Positions 1 to 9,130 of a stretch of 64,000 nt of DNA are shown piece by piece. Numbering within the stretch: position 1 is the first letter of the stretch; every line of letters starts with the position of its first letter. A program made the translations under genes and the position numbers. The notes beneath the pieces are model-generated. The model saw only the letters and a program-made list of their open reading frames with translations, searched no databases and had not been told where the DNA came from. The stretch is from Leptolyngbya sp. SIOISBB (GTDB lineage: Bacteria > Cyanobacteriota > Cyanobacteriia > Phormidesmidales > Phormidesmidaceae). The stretch covers positions 2,232,001 to 2,296,000 of the forward strand of contig JAAHII010000001.1 in the NCBI GenBank assembly GCA_010671905.1, in the 5' to 3' direction.

Positions 1-150
1 TTGCTTCTCATTAGGCTGCAGTGCGTGTGTGGTTTGGTAGATGCAGTCTAGGGTAATTAGCCCGACAAAAACGCCCGTTTTGGCCATTTTTTCCGTCACT
101 TAGGAACGACTGGGTTTATTCTGAAGCACAGCAAGCAGGACAACCCAGTT

Positions 151-1053
151 GTGACGGATCTCCACGGCAACGGCACGCTTTATATCGTTGGCACCCCCAT
201 CGGCAACCTGGCGGATATGACGTTTCGTGCTATTGAGACCCTCAAACAAGTAGATCTGATCGCGGCTGAAGATACCCGCCACACCGGCAAACTCTTACAT
301 CACTTTCAGATTGAGACCTCTCAAACCAGCTACCACGCTCACAATTGGCGCAAACGCCTACCGGAATTAATCAGCTATTTGCAGCGAGGCCAAGATTTAG
401 CCCTGGTGAGCGATGCGGGCATGCCGGGGATTTCGGATCCGGGGTTTGAATTGGTGGAAGCTTGTGCTGAGGCAGACATATCAGTAGTGGCGATTCCCGG
501 AGCGACCGCAGCGATTACGGCCCTCTGCATTTCGGGATTGCCCCCGCAGCCCTTCGTGTTTGAAGGTTTCTTGCCGACGAAAGGTCGCGATCGACGCGAT
601 CAGATTACACGGCTGGCCATTGAACCCCGGACTTGGGTGCTGTATGAAGCCCCTCATCGCTTGTTGACCACCTTAAAAGATTTGCAAGGTCCGGTTGAAG
701 ACGATCGCCGACTGGCTGTGACCCGCGAACTGACGAAACAGTTTGAAGAAGTTTGGCGCGGCACATTAGCAGGGGCGATCGCCCATTTCACCGATACGCC
801 TCCTAAAGGAGAATTTACCCTCGTTATCGCGGGCAAACCGCCAACCGCAGAGGCCCCGGTCTCTGTTGAAGATTTGCAGCAAATGTTGACCGATTTGCTA
901 GCGACAGGTCTGTCGCGATCGCAGGCTAGTCGCCAATTAGCCCAAGAGACAAGCTATAGCAAACGCGAAATTTATCAGATTGCGATCGGTTTGCCCGACC
1001 CCGTGTCGATAACGCTGGAAGGCGACCCAGCACCTAATGAAGATGAAGATTAA
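151..1053 (+). CDS. rsmI: 16S rRNA 2'-O-ribose C1402 methyltransferase RsmI
   Basis: The 300-residue product matches the RsmI family, which 2'-O-methylates C1402 in the decoding centre of 16S rRNA using S-adenosylmethionine. Visible landmarks are the N-terminal motif YIVGTPIGNLADMT (residues 11-24), the SAM-site segment LVSDAGMPGISDPG (85-98) and IPGATAAITAL (115-125), in the normal order for the tetrapyrrole-methylase fold. Length is typical. The start is a GTG; no ATG lies usefully near it. It stands alone, with the minus-strand genes converging on its 3' end. Cytoplasmic. Identification is secure. Confidence 0.95.
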   Translation: MTDLHGNGTLYIVGTPIGNLADMTFRAIETLKQVDLIAAEDTRHTGKLLHHFQIETSQTSYHAHNWRKRLPELISYLQRGQDLALVSDAGMPGISDPGFELVEACAEADISVVAIPGATAAITALCISGLPPQPFVFEGFLPTKGRDRRDQITRLAIEPRTWVLYEAPHRLLTTLKDLQGPVEDDRRLAVTRELTKQFEEVWRGTLAGAIAHFTDTPPKGEFTLVIAGKPPTAEAPVSVEDLQQMLTDLLATGLSRSQASRQLAQETSYSKREIYQIAIGLPDPVSITLEGDPAPNEDED

Positions 1054-1145
1054 GCAACGAAAATAAGTTTCCGATTTAGAGAATATCGCAAACCGCAGTT
1101 GAGTCAGGTCATTCCAGATGACTACAACCACCATCCGCTGCGCTT

Positions 1146-1216
1146 CTTAACTCCGACTTCCGAATTCTGCATTCCGTAGGGCTTTGCACTTCCCGCAGGG
1201 TATTCTGCTACGGCTG
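1146..1216. repeat. short intergenic repeat, copy 1
   Basis: This stretch contains the core TCCGTAGGGCTTTGCACTTC followed by CCGCAGGGTA. The same core with two substitutions occurs at about 54453-54482, and a palindromic relative occurs at 23012-23047. It lies in the gap between rsmI and a small minus-strand gene. The function is unknown; such short interspersed repeats are common in cyanobacterial intergenic DNA. Confidence 0.5.
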
Positions 1217-1229
1217 GGGTTGCTTGCCG

Positions 1230-1427
1230 CTATGAGTCCACGGGCTGATTGAGCGATGACGTTGAGGGATCTGGCGGCTGGGCAGCTTGTTGCTGATGCT
1301 CCGAGTCCATAGGCTGATTGGGGGTGTGGCGCTGTTGCTCACTGGCCATCAACCGGAGCTGTTCGCACAAAGCAGCGATTTTTTGCTGACGCGCTTGGGA
1401 GACTGCTTTACGTTTGGCTTTCATCAT
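1230..1427 (-). CDS. small hypothetical protein, Gln-rich
   Basis: A 65-residue reading frame with a basic N-terminus (MMKAKRKAVSQARQQK), a short predicted helix, and a Gln/Pro/Ser-rich tail containing the repeated motif NQPMDS / NQPVDS about 24 residues apart. I do not recognise a family and see no strong ribosome-binding site. The coding claim rests on frame length and a composition that looks protein-like rather than random. It could also be a chance frame in a repetitive intergenic region. Confidence 0.35.
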   Translation of the reverse strand: MMKAKRKAVSQARQQKIAALCEQLRLMASEQQRHTPNQPMDSEHQQQAAQPPDPSTSSLNQPVDS

Positions 1428-1564
1428 GGGGAACGCTCTCAGAGTGGACTGTTAATAGAAACAGTCGCTAGAGGGGCGATCGCTCATTGTATTGAGTGTT
1501 CCTCATCATTGCCCACGCTGGTAGACATCACAGTCAAGATGTGATCGAAACCGATTGACGTCCT

Positions 1565-3058
1565 TTAGCGCTGAGCGTATTTTCGCCATCCATAGACTCC
1601 CAACGCTCCTGCGCTCACTAGACAGAGCAGGATAATGCCCCCCTTCACCGCAGAGGTGATCGTCACAATTGGCTGGTGCATGCCCGTGTAAAACTGGTTG
1701 AGTTGCAGATAGGCTTGGCTCACCTGGCGTACGTCGGCCACCGTAACCCGCTCAATTTCCTCTGGATAATAGGGTATCGGCTCATCGGGTTCGCTCACGT
1801 CAACCCAACTGGCAAACCAGTAAGCCCGGTTTTCAGTACTATCCATGGACAATAGCCACTTGCCGATGAGGGCTTGTTTGGCTTCTTCTACATCGGTTGG
1901 GGAGATTTGTCCCTGCTGCCAGGCCGCCAATGTTTCCCGAATCGCCATTAAAGCTTCGTCAGTGTTCTGTCGTTTGACGCGGGTAGAAATTTCAAAATAG
2001 CCGAAGTCTCGATAGCTTCTAGTGCTGGCCCTCGCCGAGTAAACCAACCCTCGCTTAAGGCGTAGCTCATCTTGCAGTTGCTTATCCAAAGCCGCAGCGG
2101 CAACTGACAAAACCCACTGGTCAGGCTGGCCCCAAGCAACTGTGGGGGCCAGCAGTTTAATCCGAACTTGTTCTGAGCGATCGGCCCCTCTGACAATTAT
2201 GGGTTGGCTCGTTTCCGGCGATCGCGCTTGCGGGGTTTCAGGGCGGGGTGGAAGGTCACGAGGAACTAAGTCACCAAAAAATTGCTGGGCGGCAGTGATA
2301 ACCTGCTCGGGTGGGGTGTTACCAACCACCAATAAAACAGCATTATTGGGTAAGTAGTGCTGTTGGTAATAGTTACTCAAGTCTGCCCGAGTAATCCGGT
2401 CGAGGGCAGTGTCACGACCGATCACAGGTAAGTGAAACGACGAATCGGTAAACGCTTGCTTTCTCAGTTTCGTTGTCAAGTCATAATCGAGACCAAAGCG
2501 CTCAACTTGAGACCAAACCCAATCGTAGCGCCCGCCTTTTTCTTGAAAGACAATTTCCCGCTCTCGGTCTAATTTATCTGCTGGCAGTGTGGTGTGGAAG
2601 ACGACCTGAGACAACCACTCTAAGGCCGTCTCTAATTCCTGCGCTGGAACGGTCGCATAGTAATTCGTAATGTTTTTATTGGTGTAAGCATTCCATCTGC
2701 CACCTAACTGGTCGATTTTATTGACAACTTGCTCTTCATCCCACTGTTCGGTGCCAGTGAACGTCATGTGTTCAAGCAGATGGGAAATACCGCTGATCGC
2801 CTGAGTCTCATTTCTAGAACCGACCTTGATGATGAGATCGGTGCGGGCGATCGTGCTGGTGGGTTCGTAGTGAACCCAAACTTGTAGACCGTTTGAGAGC
2901 GTGAATTTCTCGACTTGCAGCTGCTTTGGGCTCGCGGGCGCGAGCGCCTGATTAGGCATTTGAGTTTCAGGGACAGTTGCCTGAGCAGACGGTTCAGAGT
3001 TAATGGCTAAGGCCGCTGTGATGACAGCCAAAAGCATGTTTGTGATGGCTTTTTTCAA
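1565..3058 (-). CDS. M16 family zinc metallopeptidase, exported
   Basis: A pitrilysin/M16 peptidase with the inverted zinc motif HLLEH (about residues 93-97 from the start used here) and the downstream ligand region EREIVFQE. The usual two M16 lobes follow, and the C-terminus has one hydrophobic segment (GGIILLCLVSAGALGVYGW) that could anchor it in a membrane. I chose a TTG start at 3058: it is preceded by AGAGGTGAG at good spacing and yields a clean signal peptide, MKKAITNMLLAVITAALA, ending in Ala-x-Ala. A GTG at 3133 would give a longer form with no signal sequence. Cyanobacterial M16 proteins often occur as adjacent pairs; here only one is present. The substrate is unknown. Confidence 0.85.
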   Translation of the reverse strand: MKKAITNMLLAVITAALAINSEPSAQATVPETQMPNQALAPASPKQLQVEKFTLSNGLQVWVHYEPTSTIARTDLIIKVGSRNETQAISGISHLLEHMTFTGTEQWDEEQVVNKIDQLGGRWNAYTNKNITNYYATVPAQELETALEWLSQVVFHTTLPADKLDREREIVFQEKGGRYDWVWSQVERFGLDYDLTTKLRKQAFTDSSFHLPVIGRDTALDRITRADLSNYYQQHYLPNNAVLLVVGNTPPEQVITAAQQFFGDLVPRDLPPRPETPQARSPETSQPIIVRGADRSEQVRIKLLAPTVAWGQPDQWVLSVAAAALDKQLQDELRLKRGLVYSARASTRSYRDFGYFEISTRVKRQNTDEALMAIRETLAAWQQGQISPTDVEEAKQALIGKWLLSMDSTENRAYWFASWVDVSEPDEPIPYYPEEIERVTVADVRQVSQAYLQLNQFYTGMHQPIVTITSAVKGGIILLCLVSAGALGVYGWRKYAQR

Positions 3059-3278
3059 GAACTCACCTCTTTCCGCACTGGCTTTAGTCTTCTGCCTGCT
3101 TGTCTGACTATTTGTCTGAAACGGCACTCGCACGCTTGTCCTGAATTGTATTCAGAGTCAATCTGACAGCGTCAGCCATCAATTTTATCTTTGGGCAATG
3201 ATTGAACTACTTCTGCAACTGGCGATTGCCGTAGTTCTGGCCCAAATTCTGGCTGATTGATGCCTGCTTGGGTGACAG

Positions 3279-3890
3279 CTATCGGCGCTCAATGGGAATC
3301 TGAATGTCATTGCGCTTCAGAAAATCTGGCACGAATGGCCCGTCATAGAAAAAGCGCCGAGGGGGGCCAGCAACAGCATAGTCGGGATGAGCATCGAGCC
3401 AAGTTTGGAGCTGTTCAATACCGGTAAGGTAGTTGTCGTAGCGATAGCCCCCGCGCATGCCCAGGCTCACTACCGTCATGGGGGGAATATCTTCAACCTC
3501 AACATTTTGCGCAATTTCTTGAGGCACGATGTCCAAACTACGATAGAGAAAAGATACGGTGGCTTCTCCTTCGGTGGCCGAGTCAGCTTGCAGCGTGGCG
3601 GTGGGATAGCGAGTTTCCACCGGAGCAGTCATGGAGATATCGTTACTGCTGATGTGCTCAAACAGGGGGGAGAATCCTTGAGAAGACGCGTTAGCGAGAC
3701 TCCCTGTGATCTGAACCGTCGCCGCTCGATACTCGGGATACTGCTTAATTTCAATCACGCCATCCTCGGTGGGCGGCGGGAAGCCTTCTGGCAAAGGAGC
3801 CGAAGCGGCACTGTAAGCGCCAAAGAGCAGTGCGCTTGCTAAAAGCGCCCCGACTCCGACAAAAACCAGTCCTTTACTTAGTTTCATCAT
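3279..3890 (-). CDS. SOUL family haem-binding protein
   Basis: A 203-residue protein of the SOUL/HBP family. It has an N-terminal hydrophobic segment (residues about 8-30), then the family signature DISMTAPVETRYP near the middle and the C-terminal RRFFYDGPFVPDFLKRNDI block. SOUL proteins bind haem or related tetrapyrroles; the N-terminal helix suggests export or membrane anchoring, unlike the cytosolic animal members. Two tandem ATGs (3890 and 3887) follow AGGG/AGAGG, so the exact first residue is uncertain by one. It lies 145 bp downstream of the M16 gene's likely promoter side and is transcribed in the same direction. Confidence 0.85.
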   Translation of the reverse strand: MMKLSKGLVFVGVGALLASALLFGAYSAASAPLPEGFPPPTEDGVIEIKQYPEYRAATVQITGSLANASSQGFSPLFEHISSNDISMTAPVETRYPTATLQADSATEGEATVSFLYRSLDIVPQEIAQNVEVEDIPPMTVVSLGMRGGYRYDNYLTGIEQLQTWLDAHPDYAVAGPPRRFFYDGPFVPDFLKRNDIQIPIERR

Positions 3891-4040
3891 CCTCTACCCT
3901 GTTCCCTATTGCCTTTCAGTGTAGCGATCGCCATGATCTTTGCCTGACGTTAGACCTGTCTGCTAACAACATTGTCAAAATGAGGGCTCAACTTCGTGAA
4001 TCTATCCGTTTTTGCTAGATACTGTGTTGATTTTGGCGTG

Positions 4041-5022
4041 TCAAGAACTGCGTGGCAGGAGTTTGCCTGGGTCAAAGGGTTTTCCCGACTTGAGGATGCC
4101 ATAGATGACGCGCATGAGCTTGTGCATCAAAGCACCAATGACCTGCATCTTGGCCTTGCCAGCGGCTAAGAGCCGTTCGCCAAAAGCGCGGGCTTAGGGA
4201 CACCGCCGCCACCAGGTCAGCGCCGGAAAGTAAAGCGCCTTGCGCAGTCGTCGATTGCCGATTTTGCACAGCCGGGTTTTTGCCCTGCACGGAGGTGCCG
4301 GAGGTGTGTTCTTGCGGGGTTAGCCCCGCAAAGGCCGCCAGTTGACGCGCCGAGGTGAAGTGCTCAATCGACCCGATTTCTGCTAACACCCGTGCGGCCG
4401 TGCTCTCCCCGACCCCCACGATGCTGGTGAGCAATGCCTGCTGGGACTGGAGTGACTCATGGGCCTGAATATGCTCGCGCAAGCGCTTTTTTACCGTTTC
4501 CACCTGCCCCTGCAGAAACTGGATATGGGCGACGATATCGGCTTCGAAGTCTTGGGGAGTGACTTGGAGACGATTCTTCTCTTCGGTCAGCATGTGCTCT
4601 AAGGCATCGAGGCGACGAGTATAGCCTTGTAACTGACTCACCTCAACTGCCGATGGTTGCCAAGGCGCGGGCTTCAGGTCACGGCAGAACTGAGCAATTA
4701 ATTTGGCATCGGCGCGATCACTCTTGGTGCGAGAGAGTTGGCTTTTACTGTAGCCTTTCACCCGCAACGGATTCACGATACTCACCTGATGTCCCTGTTG
4801 ATGCAGGTAGAGGGCGAGGGCATGACCGTAGATGCTGGTCGCTTCTAAGCAGGCGTGAACCGGTCCCACGCCTGGCTGGTCTAGCCATTGGCTCAGCTGC
4901 CGAAAGCCTTCAGTATCGTTGGAGAAGTGCTCATATTTTGAACGTTTGGCGCTTTTCAGCAGGGCCACGTGAAAATCCGTTTTGCTGATATCAATGCCGA
5001 GGGGCAGCAACGCTTCACTCAT
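4041..5022 (-). pseudogene. IS110-family transposase, frameshifted and with a stop codon
   Basis: The N-terminal part has the DEDD-type RuvC-like domain of IS110 transposases (GIDISKTDFHVAL at residues 9-21, CLEATSIYG, the TKSDRADAK motif), and the C-terminal part has the Transposase_20 segment GVGESTAARVLAEIG and AAFAGLTPQEHTSG. After SVQGK the reading shifts. Removing one A from the A5 run at 4277-4281 (T5 on the plus strand) restores the family sequence through RLCKIGNRRLRKALYFPAL. An in-frame TAA at 4194-4196 then interrupts CP*ARAFGERLLAAGKAKMQV, and the frame runs on to a TGA at 4041. Corrected length is about 326 residues, normal for the family. The gene is therefore dead by two lesions unless both are sequencing errors. 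Confidence 0.9.
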
Positions 5023-5250
5023 CAGGTTAAGGCTCCGGAACGATTAGAACACATCGTCACTCAGCGCTATCCTTGTGAATCCTGGGTCCGTCTTACGAGA
5101 AGACGCCCTCTCATACTGTCCAGTCTGCTGACACGATGGGGATGGGCAGGCAGTCTGGAAGGCTCTCTATCTAGCTCGCAAACTCACTTAGGCTTGAGGG
5201 CCTGTCCAGAGTCACTTCCCAAACCATTATTGCTTGCCCCTCCCACATAC
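5023..5250 (-). ncRNA. IS110 non-coding end, possible bridge-RNA remnant
   Basis: IS110 elements carry a structured guide (bridge) RNA in the non-coding end upstream of the transposase; that is established for the family. Here the 5' flank of the transposase contains two clear hairpins: CGTCTT/AAGACG around a 5-nt loop (5089-5105) and CCAGTCTGC pairing with GCAGTCTGG except at one position (5120-5158). No gene frame is convincing. The RNA call is inference from position and folding; element ends and guide loops were not defined. Confidence 0.3.
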
Positions 5251-5380
5251 AAGGGACTGTCATCATTTAGCGGCCAAACCCTATTCAGCAAAGGAACGAC
5301 AGCCCCTAGCCTAGAGAGTGGTGCGGGCGCGGAAATGCTTAGCCCCAAAGGCTTCTGGGATTAAATGATGACGCGCCCTA
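5251..5380 (-). mobile_element. MITE-like repeat, copy A
   Basis: One of four about 130-bp copies of the same sequence. The right end (TGATGACGCGCCCTA) and left end (GGGACTGTCATCA) form the terminal inverted repeat. Internal landmarks shared with the other copies are GGCTTCTGGGATTAA and AGCAAAGGAACGACAGCCCC. It is in opposite orientation to the other three. It lies just outside the presumed IS110 non-coding end. No transposase is encoded inside. Confidence 0.75.
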
Positions 5381-5552
5381 GGCCCCTTCAAACTGGCATG
5401 CCAGCTGTTTTACCCCCACTTCTTTCGAGACATCGAGTTCATCAGGGCACCCTGTCCTCCTTATATGAAGAATCGCCACAGAGAAACGAAAATTCGCTAA
5501 GCTCCACTTGAGCACGCGCCCGATGGAATGTCCTTAATTTTAAGAAAGGGTT

Positions 5553-6680
5553 ATGCTACCAAACCTAGTGAATTCCTTGTTGGAATCGGTTGACGCGATC
5601 GATGTTGATATTGATTTCATGCCTGATGCAGGCTTCTTTGACAATAGTTTTTCAGAGCTGTTGGCGGCGATCAGTCCTGAGGCTGAGGCTCTGCTGCTAG
5701 ACGGCGTCGACACCCTAATAGACACAACAGGTGAGTTGGCGATCGCGGCTGGTGTCCTAGAGGGCACCGTTAGCACTCCAGAAGATGGCCCACTGCCCAT
5801 TTTGTTCGACGCTCCAGCCGCCTTAACCGAATTGGGAGACCTACTGACTGATGCCAGCGGCAGCTTGTCTTTGGTTGACGGTTTTGTGAATGCGGTTTTA
5901 GAACTCGATGACGACCAGTATGAAATCATCGAGTTTGACTTAGCGACCTTCGCTGCGGATGGCCTGAGCTTTTTAATCTCTGAAGCAGAGACAGTCTTAC
6001 CCATTGTGAATGGCACGGTGCTGGTTAGCGAAGAAACGCCACTGGGTCTGGTGGAAGGGGCAATCTCGTTTGGCGGTGGATCGCTTGATGTAGATATCGA
6101 GACGCCAGCCGGAGCTTTCGATCTGGTGATTCCCTTCAGTCCCGACACGCAATTCGCGTTTGCAGTGCCCACGCCTTTGGGTCCGGTGGATGCCAATGTG
6201 GATTTCTTTACCGGCATTATTGCAGTACCGTTCCTGCCGGGCCTAGATATTGAAGTGCCCCTCGATAGCCTTAGTGGAGAGCTAGAACTAGACGACGGGA
6301 CAGCTAGCCTAACGCTCGATACTTTACTAGGTCCCATCGAAACCAACTTTGAGGTCGATGCCCTGGTGAGTGATACCGTAGTCGATTTTCTGACTGGGGT
6401 CACGTTCGATGCACAATTGCTCTCGGGTCAACTCGACATCTTAGCGACTTCGGGTGAGGAGGCGATCGCGACTGCCTTTGACTTGGTTGATCTCAACAAC
6501 CAAGTCATTGAGTTTGTGGCAGAAACAAATGGGGATCTTAGTCTCGACTCGGGTTTGCTCAGCGGCTTTATCTCCGTCGGCACTGACACCCTTGATATCG
6601 AGCAATCTGTAGACGATTTGCTGGATCTGCTAGCTGTACCGCTGAGTGAGTTGTTTGCCCTGGCCCCAGGTGAAGTGTAA
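5553..6680 (+). CDS. extremely acidic repeat protein, no basic residues
   Basis: This 375-residue protein contains about 44 Asp and 29 Glu but no Lys, Arg, His, Cys or Trp, and a single Tyr. I checked this codon by codon. The central part (about 155-265) holds degenerate beta-strand-like repeats built around TPLGLVEG, TPAGAFDL, TPLGPVDA and TLLGPIET, spaced about 25-45 residues apart. There is no signal peptide or membrane helix. AAGAAAGGG lies just before the ATG. I do not recognise a family. The composition (acidic, Cys-free, beta-repeat) fits a secreted or surface protein of the type I secretion sort, but no RTX nonapeptide is visible, so this is a guess. A terminator hairpin follows. Confidence 0.8.
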   Translation: MLPNLVNSLLESVDAIDVDIDFMPDAGFFDNSFSELLAAISPEAEALLLDGVDTLIDTTGELAIAAGVLEGTVSTPEDGPLPILFDAPAALTELGDLLTDASGSLSLVDGFVNAVLELDDDQYEIIEFDLATFAADGLSFLISEAETVLPIVNGTVLVSEETPLGLVEGAISFGGGSLDVDIETPAGAFDLVIPFSPDTQFAFAVPTPLGPVDANVDFFTGIIAVPFLPGLDIEVPLDSLSGELELDDGTASLTLDTLLGPIETNFEVDALVSDTVVDFLTGVTFDAQLLSGQLDILATSGEEAIATAFDLVDLNNQVIEFVAETNGDLSLDSGLLSGFISVGTDTLDIEQSVDDLLDLLAVPLSELFALAPGEV

Positions 6681-6728
6681 AGCCCGATTCAATTTTCGGG
6701 ACATTTACGGAGCGAAGATTGACGACTA

Positions 6729-6770
6729 TCCCCTGCCAGTTCAATGGTTAGCTCTGCAGGGGGATTTTTT
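6729..6770 (+). terminator. rho-independent terminator after the acidic protein
   Basis: CCCCTGC at 6730-6736 pairs with GCAGGGG at about 6756-6762 and is followed within two bases by six T residues. It starts 49 bp past the stop codon of the acidic protein gene. Confidence 0.8.
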
Positions 6771-7261
6771 GTAGCTCAATCAACAGAGTCGGTTATCGCC
6801 AAGGTACGGTGTTTCAAGAAATCGGGCTCCAGATATCAACCTCTACTAATAAGTGAGAACCATCCAGATCGCTGGGATCCCTGACCTACAAGGACTTCAT
6901 TCCTGAAGTCCGCACCTAAATTGTGCTCTCTGTTATCAGCTGCTAAGCGTTTGAAGCCTACACAACTTCCCTAACATCCACCCTACGATTGCCCGATCAC
7001 TGACTAAAGTTGATGCAGATCACAAAGTCACTTCAACTGAGCTTTACGTATAAGCCGATATATGAACGTATTACATTTACAGACTTATCAATGAAGTTCA
7101 CGTAAAACCCTCCGTAAAAAGATGCACCTTCCCTGTGGATGTAATTACATAGAGTCAGGTGCAGTAATGAACTAACCAGCGCGACACGCTGCAAATTAGA
7201 ACTTATCTCTGCCAAACTTTTTCAGCTCTTTGCAAATTACGGAATAACTCAAGGACACACG
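6771..7261. other. intergenic region upstream of the PEP-CTERM gene
   Basis: No convincing gene. Two symmetrical elements are visible: the hairpin GGACTTCA-TTCC-TGAAGTCC at 6892-6911, and the perfect palindrome ATGTAATTACAT at 7139-7150, 111 bp before the PEP-CTERM start. Either could be a regulatory site; no named regulator consensus is matched. Confidence 0.4.
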
Positions 7262-7975
7262 ATGAGAAACATCACCAAACTGGGCTTGCTGCCTGCTGCC
7301 ACCGTTGCCACTATGACCACCATGGCAATGCTAAATACTGGTGTCGCTAGCGCTGCTGATTTAAGCAAGGGTGGGATTGATTTGTCTATTCTTGGCAATG
7401 ACTGCCCCACGGGAATGTGTAGTGATTTGGCTACTGGTGGTTACAACGTGAACGGTGCTCCTGTTGTTGGTAACTTTCCTAACGAGGCAAAGATTCCAGG
7501 AACGGATACAGGCCTTTCTGGCTTCGACGAGGCTGACACCTCTGCTCAAGTAAAGCAGTACAACGTTGCTAGTATCCTGAGCGATCCTGCTGGTGCCGTT
7601 GAGGAGCTCATTGTGACTGGATTAGATGGTGCATTCGACTTTTTGTGGGGCTCTGTTGACACTTACAATCAGATCGAATTCTTCTCCGGGGATGATTCAC
7701 AAGCAATCTTCAGCGGTATTGATATTGCCGGCATTTTGGGTGCAACTCCTGCTAACGATCAAGGCAACTATCACTTTGATGCTTATGTCAACTTCCTTGG
7801 CGATTTTGATAGAGCTGTATTGACCAATGTTGTCACAGGTGAAACATCTGACGAAACTCGCATTGCTTTTGAAGTTGCAACCGATGTTCCTGAGCCAGCC
7901 AGCTTGTTAGGCTTGGCCGTTGTAGGCTTGGTGTCTGGCAGCACTCTGCTGAGCCGCAAAAAGCAAGCAGTGTAA
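7262..7975 (+). CDS. PEP-CTERM sorting domain protein
   Basis: A 237-residue secreted protein. The N-terminus is a signal peptide (hydrophobic to about residue 30, ending GVASAAD). The C-terminus is a textbook PEP-CTERM signal: VPEPASLLGLAVVGLVSG from residue 209, then a short hydrophobic helix and SRKK. In the established model an exosortase cleaves this tail, and the proteins go to the cell surface or exopolysaccharide matrix. The mature part is Asp/Gly-rich with one pair of Cys and no named domain. AAGGA lies 8 bases before the ATG. No exosortase gene is in the window. Glycosyltransferase genes converge from the other side, which fits a surface-polysaccharide neighbourhood. Confidence 0.9.
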   Translation: MRNITKLGLLPAATVATMTTMAMLNTGVASAADLSKGGIDLSILGNDCPTGMCSDLATGGYNVNGAPVVGNFPNEAKIPGTDTGLSGFDEADTSAQVKQYNVASILSDPAGAVEELIVTGLDGAFDFLWGSVDTYNQIEFFSGDDSQAIFSGIDIAGILGATPANDQGNYHFDAYVNFLGDFDRAVLTNVVTGETSDETRIAFEVATDVPEPASLLGLAVVGLVSGSTLLSRKKQAV

Positions 7976-8000
7976 GGATCAACTATAACTAGATGCGCAT

Positions 8001-8043
8001 AGAAAAAGAGTGCCATGAATTAATTCAGTGGCACTCTTTTTCT
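8001..8043. terminator. bidirectional terminator between convergent genes
   Basis: AGAAAAAGAGTGCCA pairs with TGGCACTCTTTTTCT, with further pairing of TGAATT/AATTCA inside, giving a long stem with A-rich and T-rich flanks. It sits between the PEP-CTERM gene and the convergent glycosyltransferase gene, so it can serve both. Confidence 0.85.
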
Positions 8044-8152
8044 ATCCTTTCAAAGTAACAGCTTTAGTCTTAAGGTATATCAAAAGGCATCCTAGAGGCA
8101 TTACTACTAGAGTTGAAAAGCTCGCCTTTCTGGCCGAGTTAGAGCAAGTAAC

Positions 8153-9101
8153 CTAAGAGAAGCATTGTCTCATCTTAATCGTTATCACTCTAGAGAGCTT
8201 AGGTGGGAGAAGAGCAATAATAAATGCCCTCAAAAAGAACTTAGAAAGAGTGGGGAAACCCCAAAGTTCAGGACTACACCTATAAGACTTATTGAAATAT
8301 CTGATAGCTTGTAGCCCACTGCTTTGCTGAGCCGCTTCTTCTAACGTGCGAAAGCACAAATATTGATAAACAATGCCTAAAGACTTATTTTGAAGTGGCT
8401 GTAGTTCTAAAGGCGCAATCTTAAAAGCTTTGTTGACGACCTTAAGACATCCTTGCTCAATTTTTTCAACCTGAGCTGAACCTGAACCTTTGACGATACG
8501 ATAGTAGACTTCATGATGTGGACTTACTGCAACTGGAGCTTGCTTTGCTAAGCGTATAAACAAGTCCCAGTCATCAGCACCATAAATGTCTTCATCAAAT
8601 CCTCCGATGCCCACAATTGCATCTCTTCTGATCAATGGGTTAGAGGCTGTATGTAAAAAAGTTTTTTGTCAGTAGTTTTGCGTAAGCATTTCGAGCATCT
8701 TCAACTGCTGGATAGGCTCTTATCAGATTGCCCAATTCGTCAATGGTCTTGATATAACTATAGACGAATCCAGCAGAGGGATTTTCTCTTAATACCTGCA
8801 ACTGATTTGCGATCTTATCTTTATGCCAAAGATCATCATGATCAATAAATGCAATAAATTTTGCAGATGACTTCTCTATGCCTCTATTTCTACTTGCAGC
8901 AATGCCAGCATTCGAATATGAATGAATCTGTATACGCGAATCTTTTATTTCAGAAACCAAATTGATAGTGTTATCGACTGACCCATCATCGATAACAAGA
9001 ATTTCTAGGTCAGAGAACGTTTGAGCCTGAATGCTAGCAATCGTTTCACAAATAAAACAATCACTATTATAAGTGTTGACAATAACAGAAACTTGGGGCA
9101 T
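8153..9101 (-). pseudogene. family 2 glycosyltransferase, frameshifted
   Basis: The N-terminal half (from 9101) is a GT-A domain: SVIVNTYNSDCFICETI, LEILVIDDGSVDNT and the DXD-like FIDHDDLW. It runs out of frame at TKNFFTYSL. The second half continues in another frame with the family block RRDAIVGIGGFDEDIYGADDWDLFIRLA and a typical C-terminal helical part. Removing one base from the A6/T6 pair at 8655-8667 joins them (NFLHTASNPLIRRDA) into one 315-residue protein, the normal size. It would transfer a sugar to a cell-surface glycan from the cytoplasmic face. Base composition is AT-rich compared with neighbours. Whether the shift is real decay, phase variation or a sequencing error cannot be told from one sequence. 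Confidence 0.85.
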
Positions 9102-9130
9102 TAATTTTTGCCTTTTAAAGTTAAAAGCGC

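Noticed and set aside
5540-6403. A 287-codon minus-strand frame rich in Ser, Lys and Thr opposite the acidic protein
   Set aside because: It is the mirror of the Asp/Glu-rich codons on the plus strand, has low complexity and no ribosome-binding site. The plus-strand gene has a ribosome-binding site and terminator.
7068-7082. NtcA site GTA-N8-TAC in the PEP-CTERM upstream region
   Set aside because: The spacing is seven bases, not eight, and no -10 element follows at the usual distance.
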